Shown here piece after piece: positions 1 to 10,617 of a DNA stretch of 64,000 bases. The DNA lies in contig OZ038465.1 in assembly GCA_964036295.1 (NCBI GenBank), positions 24,338,870 through 24,402,869 of the forward strand, read 5' to 3'. A program made the translations under genes and the position numbers. The stretch is from Plumapathes pennacea (lineage: Eukaryota; Cnidaria; Anthozoa; Antipatharia; Myriopathidae). The first letter of the stretch is position 1. Each line of letters opens with the position of its first letter. The notes beneath the pieces are model-generated. The model was not told where the DNA came from. It ran no database searches and saw only the letters and a list, made by a program, of their open reading frames with translations.

Positions 1-703
1 CAGAGGCATTTAATGATTTCTTTGTGTAGATGGCTACTCCACCAGCAGCTGATTTTGTTTGCTGTGTATATAGGTCATAATCATCTAAGTTATTATTGAA
101 CTTAAAACCTGAAGTAAGCTGTTCTCTAGTTTCAGTAATACCTATAATTTGAAATGGAAATTTGATTAATGAAAGAGTTGATTGAAGATCGTCAAGATGA
201 GCGTCAAGACTGCTAAGATTAACATGAAACAAAGAGAAGTGTGTTTGATTGGCAAATAGTGGCAGATGATTAAATTCATAAGGGTAGTAATACTTGGAGT
301 TCACTGGATTGGGGATATTATTTTCAGGGTCGTAATTATTAAGGTTTGGAAAACCAGAGAGTTTAGATAAAATATCAAATGAGGGAAGAAGATCAAGGTC
401 AGTGGGCTTTCTACTATTATTAAGATTAACTAACTCAAAGTCATTCAAACTTGTGAATGGAATTACATCAGCTATACATTTTTTGCAGTACCATACCTCA
501 TTGTTGAGTTGAAGGAGAGAGTAATCGTTAGGAGATAGGCCATTACATTTAATATGAATCCACAGGTTGCAAATGTCACAGCAGATGGCTCTATGATTTA
601 GAGCAACCGTCCGATTACAAATACCGCAAGGGTATTTTGTCCTTTTGCTTGTTGTTTCAGAGCTTGTAGAGTTGCAGCTGGTAGTAGAGTTTGTTGTAGA
701 CAT
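1..703 (-). CDS. LINE ORF2, N-terminal part: PHD-type zinc finger plus start of endonuclease (partial, runs off window)
   Basis: Open frame from an ATG at 703 to the window edge with no stop. Residues about 25-80 carry a Cys4-His-Cys3 pattern (CGIC, CCDIC, a WIHIKC block, WYCKKC) typical of a PHD finger. Further on come an ITETR block, as in the metal-binding motif of apurinic endonucleases, and a GGVAIY block, both typical of the endonuclease/exonuclease/phosphatase domain of CR1/L2-like LINEs. The endonuclease nicks target DNA for target-primed reverse transcription; the reverse transcriptase would lie beyond the window. It follows ORF1 by 24 bases on the same strand, the normal bicistronic LINE layout. 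Direct reading of cysteines and frame; family assignment from resemblance. Confidence 0.8.
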   Translation of the reverse strand, partial: MSTTNSTTSCNSTSSETTSKRTKYPCGICNRTVALNHRAICCDICNLWIHIKCNGLSPNDYSLLQLNNEVWYCKKCIADVIPFTSLNDFELVNLNNSRKPTDLDLLPSFDILSKLSGFPNLNNYDPENNIPNPVNSKYYYPYEFNHLPLFANQTHFSLFHVNLSSLDAHLDDLQSTLSLIKFPFQIIGITETREQLTSGFKFNNNLDDYDLYTQQTKSAAGGVAIYTKKSLNAS

Positions 704-727
704 TTGATCAACAATGTACACAATGAT

Positions 728-1513
728 TTAACTGGATGAACCTGGAGCCGGTCCACGGTTCTTGATGATAAGCTTATCCATGACGAGGTAGGCAATCTTG
801 CCTTGTTCCCTAGCTTCTTTCATCTGAGGCAGGAGTTCCTTTCTTCGCTTTACTGTTTCTTCCGCGTAATCTTCATTAACAAATAATCCCGGTGGTCTTA
901 CGGTTCTGGCAGCCTTTAGGATGATTTCCTTTACCTTCCAATCATAGAGTTTACATACCACTGTTCTTGGTTTGGCTCGATGTGATCCATCTGAATTTCT
1001 TAGTCGGCCTGTTCTGTGGGCCCTTTGTATCCTCGGTTCTTCAGTTAGATTTAGCTTCTCCTTCAGGATCTTCTTTACTTTACATTCAGTGGCTTCCCAA
1101 GTTTCGTTCATTTCTTCGGTTATGCCATCAACACGAATGTTACTTCGCCTGCTCTGGTTTTCCAGGTAGGTGGTTTTGTCCTTGAGCATCGAGACATCGC
1201 TTTTGATGTTTTTGTCAAGGTTTTCTTGAATGACCGTTTTGCAGTGTTCAAGTTCTGCTTGTGAGAACTCAAGACTTTCTTTGAGTTGTGACACAGCTTC
1301 TTGATTTGCTTTCAGCTCACCTTTGATTTGATCAGAGTCAGTTCGCGAGAAATAGGAACTTGCTTCAATTTTAGCCACATCCTTGGTTAAGGCATCTACA
1401 TGGCTTATGGTAGAATTCACGAGTGTTTCCATAATATTCCTGAATACTCTTTCCTGGGCGGACATCATTTCTCGTAGGGTGTTGAGAGTCACATATTGTT
1501 CGTTGTAGTCCAT
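728..1513 (-). CDS. LINE ORF1, coiled-coil RNA-binding protein
   Basis: About 261 residues from the first ATG at 1513; the open frame reaches 1570 but only through a TTG, and a TGA lies just upstream. The first half is a long heptad-like coiled coil, followed by a NQSRRSNIRVDGI block and an RAHRTG block, the RNA-recognition-like core and C-terminal region of Transposase_22/L1-type ORF1 proteins. Such proteins trimerise, bind element RNA and act as nucleic-acid chaperones. It lies 24 bases upstream of ORF2 and appears intact, so this LINE may be a fairly recent copy. Confidence 0.8.
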   Translation of the reverse strand: MDYNEQYVTLNTLREMMSAQERVFRNIMETLVNSTISHVDALTKDVAKIEASSYFSRTDSDQIKGELKANQEAVSQLKESLEFSQAELEHCKTVIQENLDKNIKSDVSMLKDKTTYLENQSRRSNIRVDGITEEMNETWEATECKVKKILKEKLNLTEEPRIQRAHRTGRLRNSDGSHRAKPRTVVCKLYDWKVKEIILKAARTVRPPGLFVNEDYAEETVKRRKELLPQMKEAREQGKIAYLVMDKLIIKNRGPAPGSSS

Positions 1514-2440
1514 ATCCTGATCGGAAATAGATTCGGAGGAATCTTTCTTCTTTGAGCTTTTCCTCAACAAGGCTCAATGCATGAATACTTATACAAACTT
1601 TTTCAACTTAAATTAATAAAGGAGAAAACAGAAGTAAACGGTAACGGATAATTTTTACACACGGTAAAGAATTGTACTTGAAGTGACGAATACGTGAAAC
1701 ATTCATCCAATAAAAGGCAATGTGAATATAAACCCCATGCAAAACGAAGTGAAACAGTTGAGCAACAACACGAGCTGAAAAATACCGTTGATACAAGCGC
1801 CAGAACCAGCGTGAGCTCTGATTCGCTTACACATGACAAACTAGTACCCAGGCACTGAACGAGTTAAATGTTTACGGACGCACGGAAATCACTTCGTACG
1901 TGAAGAGTCCAGAAGAGTTGTGAGACTTGAATTATACACAGAATTTGTAAGGTTGTGAAAAACTTGGGTTATCAACCGGAACGCGTTTAATTTGCTTTTG
2001 GAGGTCAGTCAGCCACAAAACGTCCCAATTCTGATGTTTTGTTTCATCCAAACTGTTGATAGAAACACTAAATCTTATAGTGAAATAGAGGTTTTGATTT
2101 TCAATAACATGTACAGTATTGTGCAATATTATTTTAGTATTTGGCAAAGAAAAAAAATAAACATTTCGTTTTTGAATGTACTCACAATTATGCCACTGTT
2201 TTACTTATAATATCATGATACCCAGTAAGACTGTTACCCGATGGTAATAGTACAGTTCAGAAAACATCAAAATTACTTCACAAGTTTAATTTTATATGTG
2301 CAAGCTGTACAAACATGTTTCTAAATCCGGCCTGTTATACTTATTTTTCCCTGCAAGGATCACTGGTATTTCATTCTACAAGCATATCCTGCCTTCAATT
2401 ATTATTAGTACGACCTCCTATGTTAATCCAACAAGGATAC
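1514..2440. other. LINE 5' flank and unassigned sequence
   Basis: AT-rich. The part next to ORF1 is presumably the LINE 5' untranslated region with its internal promoter, but I cannot place its boundary. Short open frames here show no family motif and look like chance. Nothing else supported. Confidence 0.4.
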
Positions 2441-2850
2441 TGTCAGGATCTTGCCAGGATCCTGTTGTATTTATCCTATGAGGATCCTGATGGGATCTTA
2501 ACAGGATCCTACCAGGATCTTAACAGGATCCTGCCAGGATCTTTACAGGATCCTGCTATCTTTATCCAACAAGGATCCTGTTGTGTTTATCCTATGAGGA
2601 TCCTGCCAGGATCCTAACAGGATCCTGCTTTGTTTATCCTGCAAGGATCTTTGAAGGATCCTTGAAGGATCCTTGAAGGATCCTGGCATATCTTGCCCTG
2701 CCAGGATCTTTACAAGATCCTTGCAGGATCTTGGTAGTCAAGAAAAATTTGGGCAGGATCCTTCAAGGATCCTTCCAGGATCCTATCCTTACAGGATCCT
2801 TGCAGGATCCTTAAGGATCCTTAAGGATCCTGCAAGGATTTTCACCAGGA
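2441..2850. repeat. AGGATCCT palindrome array (minisatellite-like)
   Basis: About 20 copies of the 8-bp palindrome AGGATCCT (each with a BamHI site), plus near copies with AGGATCTT, in roughly 400 bases. Spacing is not uniform: around 2655-2690 the unit repeats every 11 bp and around 2793-2830 every 10 to 11 bp, while the left half has longer units containing TGTATTTATCCTATG-like spacers. Because the motif is its own complement, the array has no strand. It ends at about 2850, where decayed Helitron coding sequence begins. Confidence 0.9.
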
Positions 2851-4052
2851 GATATCTCTGTTCTTTCTCCCACTGCAATGTTCAAGTTAGTGTGCAGTTG
2901 TTTAGTTTTCCAAGGGTCACTAGGTATTTTCTTCATGATTTTATCCTTCAGTTCTTGTGAGTCAGCTCCTAAAACACTGTCATGTGCTTTGATTGTGTCT
3001 TTAGCACCTGATATGGCACGGTGTGCTCTATCATTAAACTCATCCACTTTAGAATTCTGTATAAACAAGTGAGGTGCATCCAATGGGTAATGGCAACTGT
3101 TGCTTTGTAATGTACTCTGTGCTTAAATTTCAGGATGTCTTGTTTTGTATGGTTACCTTCTTGTAACCTAGTCAACATTTGAGCAAACTCTAAAGAGTTG
3201 TTGTTGATTGTTCTGTGTTTTGAAAGTTCATTTTGTGTTATTCGTGACACCATTGTTTTCATCCACAATGCATGTGTGATATCCGATTTCGCACGTTTGT
3301 TTGCATCTTCCGAACTTATATTTATACTACTGTAAATTTAGTGCTGTCCCACAACTTTTAAATGTCCAAAAATTATTTTAGTCCATTGAGCACAAAATGT
3401 GTTAGAACTGTTTTGGTGAAGGGCATGCGCTGTATTTAGCATTGTACATCAATACCGTGCTACTGATCTTTGCTTTCTTGTTGTCTCATTATTTCATGAA
3501 GTTCAAACATCCTAAAATGCTCTTGCCATAGATTTGGAACAAGAGTAGCATATTCAAAGTTGTCCATATCTTTAAATATATAACCATGACATATGTAAAT
3601 ATATAACAATGACTGGTTGGAGTTTAAATAAATCACCAAAAGCAATAATACTGACTCCGCTGAAGGGTAGTGAACGTCCTCTGATATCCTTTAGTCTATT
3701 GTTTATTTGAACATTAAACATGGTATTACCAACCACAGATATTTCATCTAGAAATATTAGTTTAATTCCACCAAACTGACATCTTAAAGTATTCAGTCTA
3801 CTTGAATTGAGACGTTTGTAGTTCTTTAGTGACTGACATGCAGGTATTGAAAGTGCACTATGTATAGTATTAAATTTGATATTATAGGCTGCTTTACCAG
3901 TAGGTGCTAGCAATAACACTTTCATTTTACTAAAGTTGGGACCAGCTCTGGTGTTATATTACTTTAAGGCTGCTTGATACAAGGTTTTAGTAAGGTGAGA
4001 TTTACCAACACCTGCACCTCCACTAAGAAAGCAGTAGAATGGTTCATCAGAT
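2845..4052 (-). pseudogene. Helitron helicase (PIF1-like), decayed
   Basis: Minus-strand pieces in helicase order: Walker A GGAGVGKS (about 3996-4023), LAPTGKAA (near 3915), Walker B IFLDEIS (near 3755), GDLFKLQPV (near 3620), FELHEIMRQ (near 3490), then HLFIQNSKVDEFN and a KTKQLHTNLNIAVGERTEI block (2860-3080). In Helitrons this superfamily 1 helicase unwinds DNA during rolling-circle transposition. A TAA interrupts the frame near 3958, and at least two frameshifts separate the 3' blocks. The C-terminal end runs straight into the AGGATCCT array, so the remaining helicase and the Helitron 3' end are lost. Confidence 0.8.
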
Positions 4053-5850
4053 GTTTTTTATGAGATGTAGAACACGATAGAAGAATTCCTTTTGCCCTAT
4101 ATTCAACATTTGGACCATGTGTCTATATTTGTTATCTTGTAACTCATTCAGTATTAATGGTTCATTTGATTAAATCAACTGAGGGCATCCCAATGTCATC
4201 TGATAGGTTGTAGCTCTCATTGTAATTCAGGTGTAAATCTTCATTACCTTCAGCTTGGTCTTGGTATTAAACAATTTGAGTCATATGTATCCTCTAAAAT
4301 ATTCATTTCTTGTTTTATTTCATTAAAGTCTTCATTACAGACAGCATATTGTTTCATTTGTCCACTGATTGCATTTGATAGTAGCAAATAGCATTCCTGA
4401 TGTGAGGAGCAAGAAGGAATTAAGTCAATTTCTGCATTTCTCCATTGCGTGAAAAGCATAATAAGGTCATGGTGATGTTTTTCTGGTTCAGCTTCTTTAT
4501 TGAACCACACACTTCTTACTATCCTAGCTTTAGTTCTTTTCTTGGTCTTCCGAGAAGTCTGTTTTCAAAGTTCATCATCATCATTACTATTACCATCATC
4601 ATCATCATTATGATCATCATCAATAGAGGTCTCTAACAGGCTATTATCAGTGTCTAATTTATTAGATTGTTTCACATATGGTTTTCTACATGAATCATAC
4701 CTTGCTTCCCAGTCTGCAAGTGTCACATATTCAAGGCTTGCTGGACGCTTAGTATATCATTTTTAATAAATCACCAGTCAAAATTTGTTCACAGTCATCA
4801 TCCATATCTTTAATATCATCAATTGATTTTGAGAGCTGTACTCTTTCCTCGGGGGTGAGGTATTTATGAAAATAATTTAATAAGATGCCTTTCTTACCAG
4901 AAGCTGTAACACATTGTAGACAGCTTTTTGTGCACTTATTTCAACATTGTTCTAAAGTTTACTGCCAATATCCATGACTTCCCTGTTTTTGCTTCAGCAC
5001 AAGGCTGTCGTAAAAGTTCACTCATTCCTTTCTGGGCCTTGGAGATATAATTTGCAATGTGAACAGCACATGCATAAACATCCAAGACATATTGGATGTC
5101 CATATTTGCTCCCCATGCACTTAGACAAGCATGATTGTAATTGTTTATCCTCAATTCATTTGGATTTCTTTACAAAAATACGGTCAGTGTATTAAGTGAT
5201 GTATAGCCAGTAAATATTGGGATGAAGAAGTTACTGATGAAAGGAAATATATTGACCTTCTTTCATATCATTTAAATACTTTTTGATTGATTTCCATGTA
5301 TCTTTGTACATTTTTATTTCACTCTGGGGTACATCAGTATCCAGAGGATATAGAATTTTTATTTGTCTCCATGAGAGGTTGTGGATAATTGAATCGGCAT
5401 TTACTTTTTGTATTCTTGCGACAAGTATGGGAATGCCTGTGTATTTGTCTGTTGACTTCTGACATGCAGTAATCTTCTCAATATATGATGTTACTTGTGC
5501 ATCATTATCTACACAAAGTTGTGGTCCATCTTGAAGCCATATGAGCATGTGAATATGAGGTGAACCTCTTTGCTAGTATTCCACTCTGTAAAATCAGTCA
5601 GATATTTTCCCAAGTGGTTCAGCGTCACTTAAGAGAAATTGTCTGAGAAACTTACTGATTTGATAGTCAAATGTCTGGCACAAGTTACTGGATCACTTTG
5701 GATTAATCTACACTTTTCTTTCCAGTTTATGTTCTCCAGTTCATCATCAGCATATTCCCTACTTGAAATACGATATTCGCAGAAGCCCCATGCCCTAATA
5801 GATTATGTATGACACTACTGGGTAGAGCTCTCATGTATGCTTACACCATA
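4053..5850 (-). pseudogene. Helitron Rep / N-terminal region, decayed
   Basis: Upstream on the same strand as the helicase. Recognisable blocks are MLIWLQDGP with a long following stretch (5231-5548, Helitron_like_N type), NHACLSAWGANMDIQYVLDVYACA and YISKAQKGMSELL (4936-5154), and a linker with EPEKHHHDLIMLFTQWRNAEIDL (4250-4510) that in Helitrons precedes the helicase. Frames change repeatedly and stops intervene, so no Rep protein can be made. I could not see intact HUH and double-tyrosine catalytic motifs. Together with the helicase this is one Helitron relic of about 3 kb; its 5' end is not identifiable. Confidence 0.72.
4570..4626. repeat. ATC-type trinucleotide microsatellite
   Basis: Imperfect run of ATC/ATT triplets lying in the Helitron linker region. 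Confidence 0.85.
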
Positions 5851-6081
5851 CAGCTCAATATTGTGTATTAAATGTAAATAAAACCAGACGACACTATATG
5901 AGCATTTACATGATATTGGGGATGTGGTTGCATACATGAGAGCAGAGCTCCCTACTAATTGCTGTTTGAAGAGTGCAGTAACTATATTATATGTGTGTAG
6001 GGTGGTCTTGAAAGAAGAAAGTTCTCATCATGATAATATTCTCTTTCACACAAAATCATGCCATGCCCATTTCACAGTAAT

Positions 6082-6359
6082 TTATTTTGCCCCATTATTA
6101 AGAAATAATTTCATAATAGTTTTACTTTCAATTTCTAAATAATTTCTTATAATTATTATACAGGTCAAGTCAGTTTTTGCACTACATTCATAGGTAAAGT
6201 GTACACATACTTCTGAAGTGGGTTGGATTATATTGTACTTCTCAGAAGTTCTCAATTGCATGTGTTGCCTGGTACATGTACAGATTAAAGCACAAATTCC
6301 GATGCCAGAAACAAATAACCCTAATCCTATACTCCCCAACATATTGGAAAATAAGTTCT
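6082..6359 (-). other. possible terminal coding exon with one membrane segment
   Basis: On the minus strand a good 3' splice site (pyrimidine-rich tract ending CTTACAG, just above 6359) opens a frame of about 93 codons to a stop at 6082. It starts with a strongly hydrophobic segment (about 25 residues, GLGLFVSGIGICALICTC) followed by a Cys/Tyr-bearing tail, as in the last exon of a single-pass membrane protein. The sequence is AT-rich, which makes hydrophobic chance frames common, and I recognise no family. Speculative. Confidence 0.22.
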
Positions 6360-6539
6360 GTAAGTGAAAATGGAAAAATGCAATATAAAAATATACAATA
6401 ATTCTACAGAATATTAGACAAAAGAGAGTCAGATAAGCACATTCTCTATCAATGTAAGATGCTGTGAGACACAAGATGAGCATGATCAGTTTATTACCAT
6501 ATTGACATTCTTCTCTCAAAATGTCTCATTATGTCATAT

Positions 6540-7984
6540 GGATAAACTAACTCTTCTTATCACAGAAAGGTATTTTTCCAATTGGGCTCAGTGAATTTCA
6601 TGTTTCTCCAATTGATATTTTGGGACCTGTGGAAAATAATACAAAGCACTGATGTCTAATATTAAGAATGTTATCAAGTGTGTTCTTTGGTTGGCAACTG
6701 GGGGGGGGGGGGGCACTGGTGTTGGTGGTAATACTGCTGAAATAGTATCTCACTAGCAATTATTGCGGAGGTGTATAAGATTAGCTTGCTCAAATGAAAA
6801 CTTATTAAACTTTCGATTCTCATACCACCACTCAAACACTTTTAACTGTCAGTAGTAAATGCAAATTGATTCTTTTCGCTTAATGATGTACAGTTAGTAT
6901 CCTGGCTTGCAATCCGGGACTCAATTTCTACATACTGTATTTAAAAGTCTCTGTCAGTGATATCTATTAATTCCAACTTGTTTAGAGGGTAATTTTTTCT
7001 GCTCACACCAGCTGCTAGTGCAGTAGATCTTTTCTGAAATGTGTACCAGGTAAACAGCTAATTTAAAACAGCAAAAGGAACAGCAGCAATAGATTACATT
7101 ATTTTTATTGTGCCAAATTTAGTAAGGCTAATCTTACACTCTGAAAATAAATGCCTGCGAAATAATACCTACATGTACCAGTATCACTAAATACTTAAAA
7201 ATGATATATTGTACAAAAACACTCCACTGCACAGTATGCCAGTAGCAAACATAAATTAATTAAATATGAAAACCATGATAATGAAAACCATGAAAATCAG
7301 TTCACTATCTCTATTAAGGGGTAAAATAGATCAGAACATACACAATAGTTTTGAGCTGTATTCAGTAACAAAGAAGAATGATGCATTTGAAATGAAATTT
7401 ATAGTCTTCAAAGACAAATAATATGAAACAAAGTATGTGTAGATACATTTTAATTGATAGAAATTATGAAATTTCTCAAAGACAAAAAGTGTAAAGCAAA
7501 GTATGGCAGCTGCTTTTTAATAATTAAATAATTAAATCAATCATTAAATCAATTGTTAAATCAATTATTGATAGAAATCCATGAAATTACACTGAAAAAT
7601 TCGTGAAATGAACATATACTGTACAATTACATGCATGTAAAAACAATTGACAGCAAACAATCAATTCAACAAGAAAATAACAACATAAAGTCATGAATTC
7701 AGTCAAAATGTAGCACCATAAATATGTTGCCTGTCGTGCAGATACAACACTTTTTATTCGTATTCAATAAACTTGATAGGTTTTCAACAGACAATTTAAA
7801 CAAAGAAGAAAATAATAACAAATCTAATATTGCATTTAGCAAGTTAATCAGGTGTGAAAATTGAAAATGGTTGGCAGTTCCTCACATGAAAAACAAATAA
7901 TGAAAGAAAAACAAAGCAAAGAAAACTACCCATAAGCATTTATTGCCCAGGTATAACGGAAGAAAGGGAAGTTTTTTATTTCTT
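6540..7984. other. AT-rich stretch without recognisable genes
   Basis: No supported coding sequence. Contains an uninterrupted G run near 6702-6715 and imperfect ATTAAATCAAT repeats near 7520-7570. Confidence 0.6.
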
Positions 7985-8850
7985 ACCTGCCCATTATTTC
8001 CTGGTGATAAAAATTGCCAAATCACTCACATTGGCAGGGAGACTGCTGAGAAAGTTCTGCACATCTTGTCACCCGAGAATAAACGCATGAATTCTTTTTG
8101 TTTCGCTTACAGCTGGTGCAGGTATAGTTCGGGTCAGTCATACTTTGGTTGGCAACAAGTGGCCATGTTTCCTTACATACCTTACAGTGAAGGTTTTCTT
8201 CATAGCAGAGGATTATAGCTGCAAGTTCCTCTTGTGCCCACTGCTGTTCGTGTAGAGCCGGGTTGCCAAGGTTAGCCCATCCACAGCCATGCAAATATTG
8301 TTGCCTCTGGAAGCGTCGTTCTTCGACAACAGATGAACGTTGCTCACGGCGTTGATTCTTGGCCTCATTCTGAGCCTGAAGCCTGCGGGCCCTTTGTGCA
8401 TTCGTTTCATTGTGGCGTCGAGAAGCAGTTCGTTGTCGAGTGGCTTTACGCGCTGTTCTCTTGCCTAAGTCGTTTCTTGGGTCTGCTTCTGCATATAATG
8501 CTTCTGATCAGCTATGATGCGCTGCCCTATTTCCTGGGTTGTCTCATGAGCTCGTTTCTGCTGTTAATGCTCTCCATCATACCATTGTTTCGCTTTTTTG
8601 GCAGCGACAGCATTGTCTGTTTGTTGTCTGCGCTCGAGACGAATACACCGCTCCTTGGCTTGTCTCACGAATTCGTCTTAGTCTTGCTTTTTCTCTTTGT
8701 TTTTGAAGACAAACTTGTTTTTTCTCTTGAGAGTGTTTGGTTTGATTCTTTGCTTGATTCATACTTGCCGTATTTACTTCTTCAGCAAAAGTGTAAAACT
8801 CCTTCAACCTCCTATAGTGTCCGTTGCTTCGCAACGGACCAGCAGAACAC
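7985..8850 (-). pseudogene. Helitron N-terminal fragment with DUF6570-like Cys-rich region
   Basis: Homologous to the plus-strand fragment at 42.8-43.7 kb. Shared blocks, on changing frames, are a charged coiled-coil N-terminus (8577-8834), an LSKND..RGNN block (8300-8340), GWAN..HEQQWAQEEL and KVCKETWP...CTSCKRNKK (8080-8280). CxxC pairs in this context match the DUF6570 region that precedes Rep in some Helitron proteins. After CKRNKK the sequence jumps to a QDVQNFLSSLPANVSDL-like block, skipping the segment present in the other copy, so it carries an internal deletion as well as frameshifts. A stem CCGTTGC/GCAACGG lies at its 5' edge (8821-8837). Confidence 0.7.
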
Positions 8851-9055
8851 CACGTGATCTACCCAGCAGACACTGCGGTGCGGGAAGGTCGCCCGTGAAC
8901 GAAAAACATTAAAACATGAGATTCGAGGTCATGGAGAGGAAAGAGCCAGGGAACGAGGTTAGAGTGTTGTAGAATTGTATAGCTCGCACATAGCTGCTCT
9001 TTTATCTGATCTCCTGAGTTCAGATTTGAAAATATTACCATAGTGGAATTTAACC

Positions 9056-9790
9056 TCTATATGCTCGCGGCTGTAGCGAGCTTAAAAATAAAGTTTTTTC
9101 TGGGTCAAGAATCAGCACACGGTGATTGGTTCATATTATCATGTGATGTGCAATGACGTGATTGACATCTTGAAACAAGTCGAGATGTGGCCAGTGAATT
9201 GCTTGTTGTGTGTAAATGTTAACTGCATCCCATCTAAACTCAACACCGTTTGGCCCTGTGGAACATGCACGGATAAGCTGGATTTTAGGAAATGATTTTG
9301 GCTTGCGTTCTAAGTTCACCACGGAAGCTTTGAGAATAGCCGCAAACAAATGTTTGATGGATACTGTTACGGGATTGCAAATATCTCTGTTGCTACTAAG
9401 TCCCAACGAAACTTCCCGTGGCAATACAAAATACTTCCGGGAAGGTACCAGGCCAAGACAGACACCACAGCTGTGATGACCTTTATCCATAAAACAATGA
9501 TGATTTATGTTTTATACTGATTCCACCAAAGCGGCTCTGTGAATATATTTAACCATATATTATGCTGCGAGCCTGTGACAGCTTTGTCCAAATGCTTCTG
9601 CTTATTGTACATTGCTTGTTGAAATGTTTCAGTTCCATTCGATTATGTAGCCTTTGGTTTGCAATGGTAATTGTATACTAGAAATGAAAATACACCAAAA
9701 TAGTCCTGAGCATCGAGTTCATAGCCACAAAATGGACAAAAAACGCTTACACGCTCTGAACAAAACTGCAGTAATATTGTAAACAAGTGA
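9056..9790 (+). repeat. dispersed repeat family R, copy 1 (R1 plus part of R2)
   Basis: The left part (9056-9480) begins with a GCTCGCG...GCGAGCT hairpin and an AT-rich TTTTTTCTGGGT stretch, then GTGATTGGTTCATATTATCA, which recurs near 53820 and, inverted, near 49470. A second block around 9340-9400 (AATAGCCGCAAACAAATG, GGGATTGCAAATATCTCTG) recurs near 47170 and 49200 on the other strand. From 9672 to 9790 comes the R2 start (ACACCAAAATAGTCCTGA, AATATTGTAAACAAG), shared with 30.2 kb and, inverted, with 47.1 kb. Short open frames in it are not convincing genes. Confidence 0.7.
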
Positions 9791-9828
9791 GACTCTGAGA
9801 ATCCGTGGTTCAACCCAATGAATTGTCT

Positions 9829-10617
9829 CTAGACTTTCAATACCTTGTGATTATCAACCGACGATTGAGGAAAGGTACAGGCTAAGATCCCACTGGTTTT
9901 CAACTTCCAAAACTTCTGGACATGCCTGTTAAGCCTCACACCAGTGTCAATCAAGTTGGATACTGCACTGTCGTCTAGAGCTGCAGTACCCAGAGGCCCA
10001 TTCAGTGTCCACCCCAGAGGGGTCTTTCTGTCATATGGCTCCCCTTTCTTGCCCTTTCTGAGTTCCAATGGCCATAATGCATCTGGGTTGTCCTGGCCAA
10101 TCAGCAGTGTGATACCACTACCATCCACTTGGGGAATTCTGATGCCTCTCAGATGTGGCCAGTTCTTCAAGTCAGCCATTGACGCAATGTTGTCCTTCAG
10201 TCATGGCAGCTTAGGTAAAGTGTAGACTCTTGGTAGGCATATGAGATTGCACTTCCTCTCCCTCCCTTCAGTCCCTGTCAGTTCAAGAGCCACTTCCGTA
10301 GTGTCTGTGTCCTTCCCACTAGCAGTGGTAAGGGAAATAGAAGTCTCACTGCCCTCCAGACCCAGTTCGCCAATCAAGTTTTAAAGCAAAAGATCTTATT
10401 GCTCCCTGGATTGGGTAATCCATAGGTCTTCACATAATCTGGGCTACCATTCTCTCTGACCCTCACAGCGACTATTGGTAGAGCTGTCTTAACTCCTGTT
10501 GTCTTGGCGAAATTTTCTTCGACGAGACTACTGATTTCACTAGCATCAGTCACATTTGAGGTAGTACCTTGTCCCTCATTGGCATTAGTAGAGGTATTCA
10601 GTGCCTGACTTTGGTGA
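9829..10617 (-). pseudogene. BEL/Pao family B: protease-region fragment
   Basis: Minus-strand coding remnants in order: a NVTDASEISSLVEENFAKT linker, TALPIVAVRV, a GSNKIFC region where the aspartic protease active site should be, then WPHLRGI, LIGQDNPDALWPLELRKG, GEPYDRKTPLGWTLNGPLG. This is the DUF1758-type protease and its C-terminal flank in BEL/Pao polyproteins, which cleaves gag-pol. The D-(S/T)-G motif is not legible here (NPGSNK instead of DTGSN) and a frame change occurs near 10374. Its upstream gag appears to be the piece at 14820-15974; element A lies between them. Confidence 0.72.

Noticed and set aside
2441..2850. CRISPR array
   Set aside because: Units are 8-bp palindromes without uniform spacers, in an animal-type genome, and there are no cas genes.
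2315..2960. plus-strand open frames over the AGGATCCT array (R-I-L-P-G-S-type repeats)
   Set aside because: Translation of a short repeat; no start context and no similarity.
8333..8857. 174-codon open frame on the plus strand with many hydrophobic residues
   Set aside because: It is antisense to the Helitron DUF6570 fragment, whose similarity to 42.8-43.7 kb is on the minus strand.
9131..9490. 119-codon minus-strand ORF as a gene
   Set aside because: Lies in family R; the equivalent region at 49.1 kb has different, non-conserved frames, so no coding constraint is evident.
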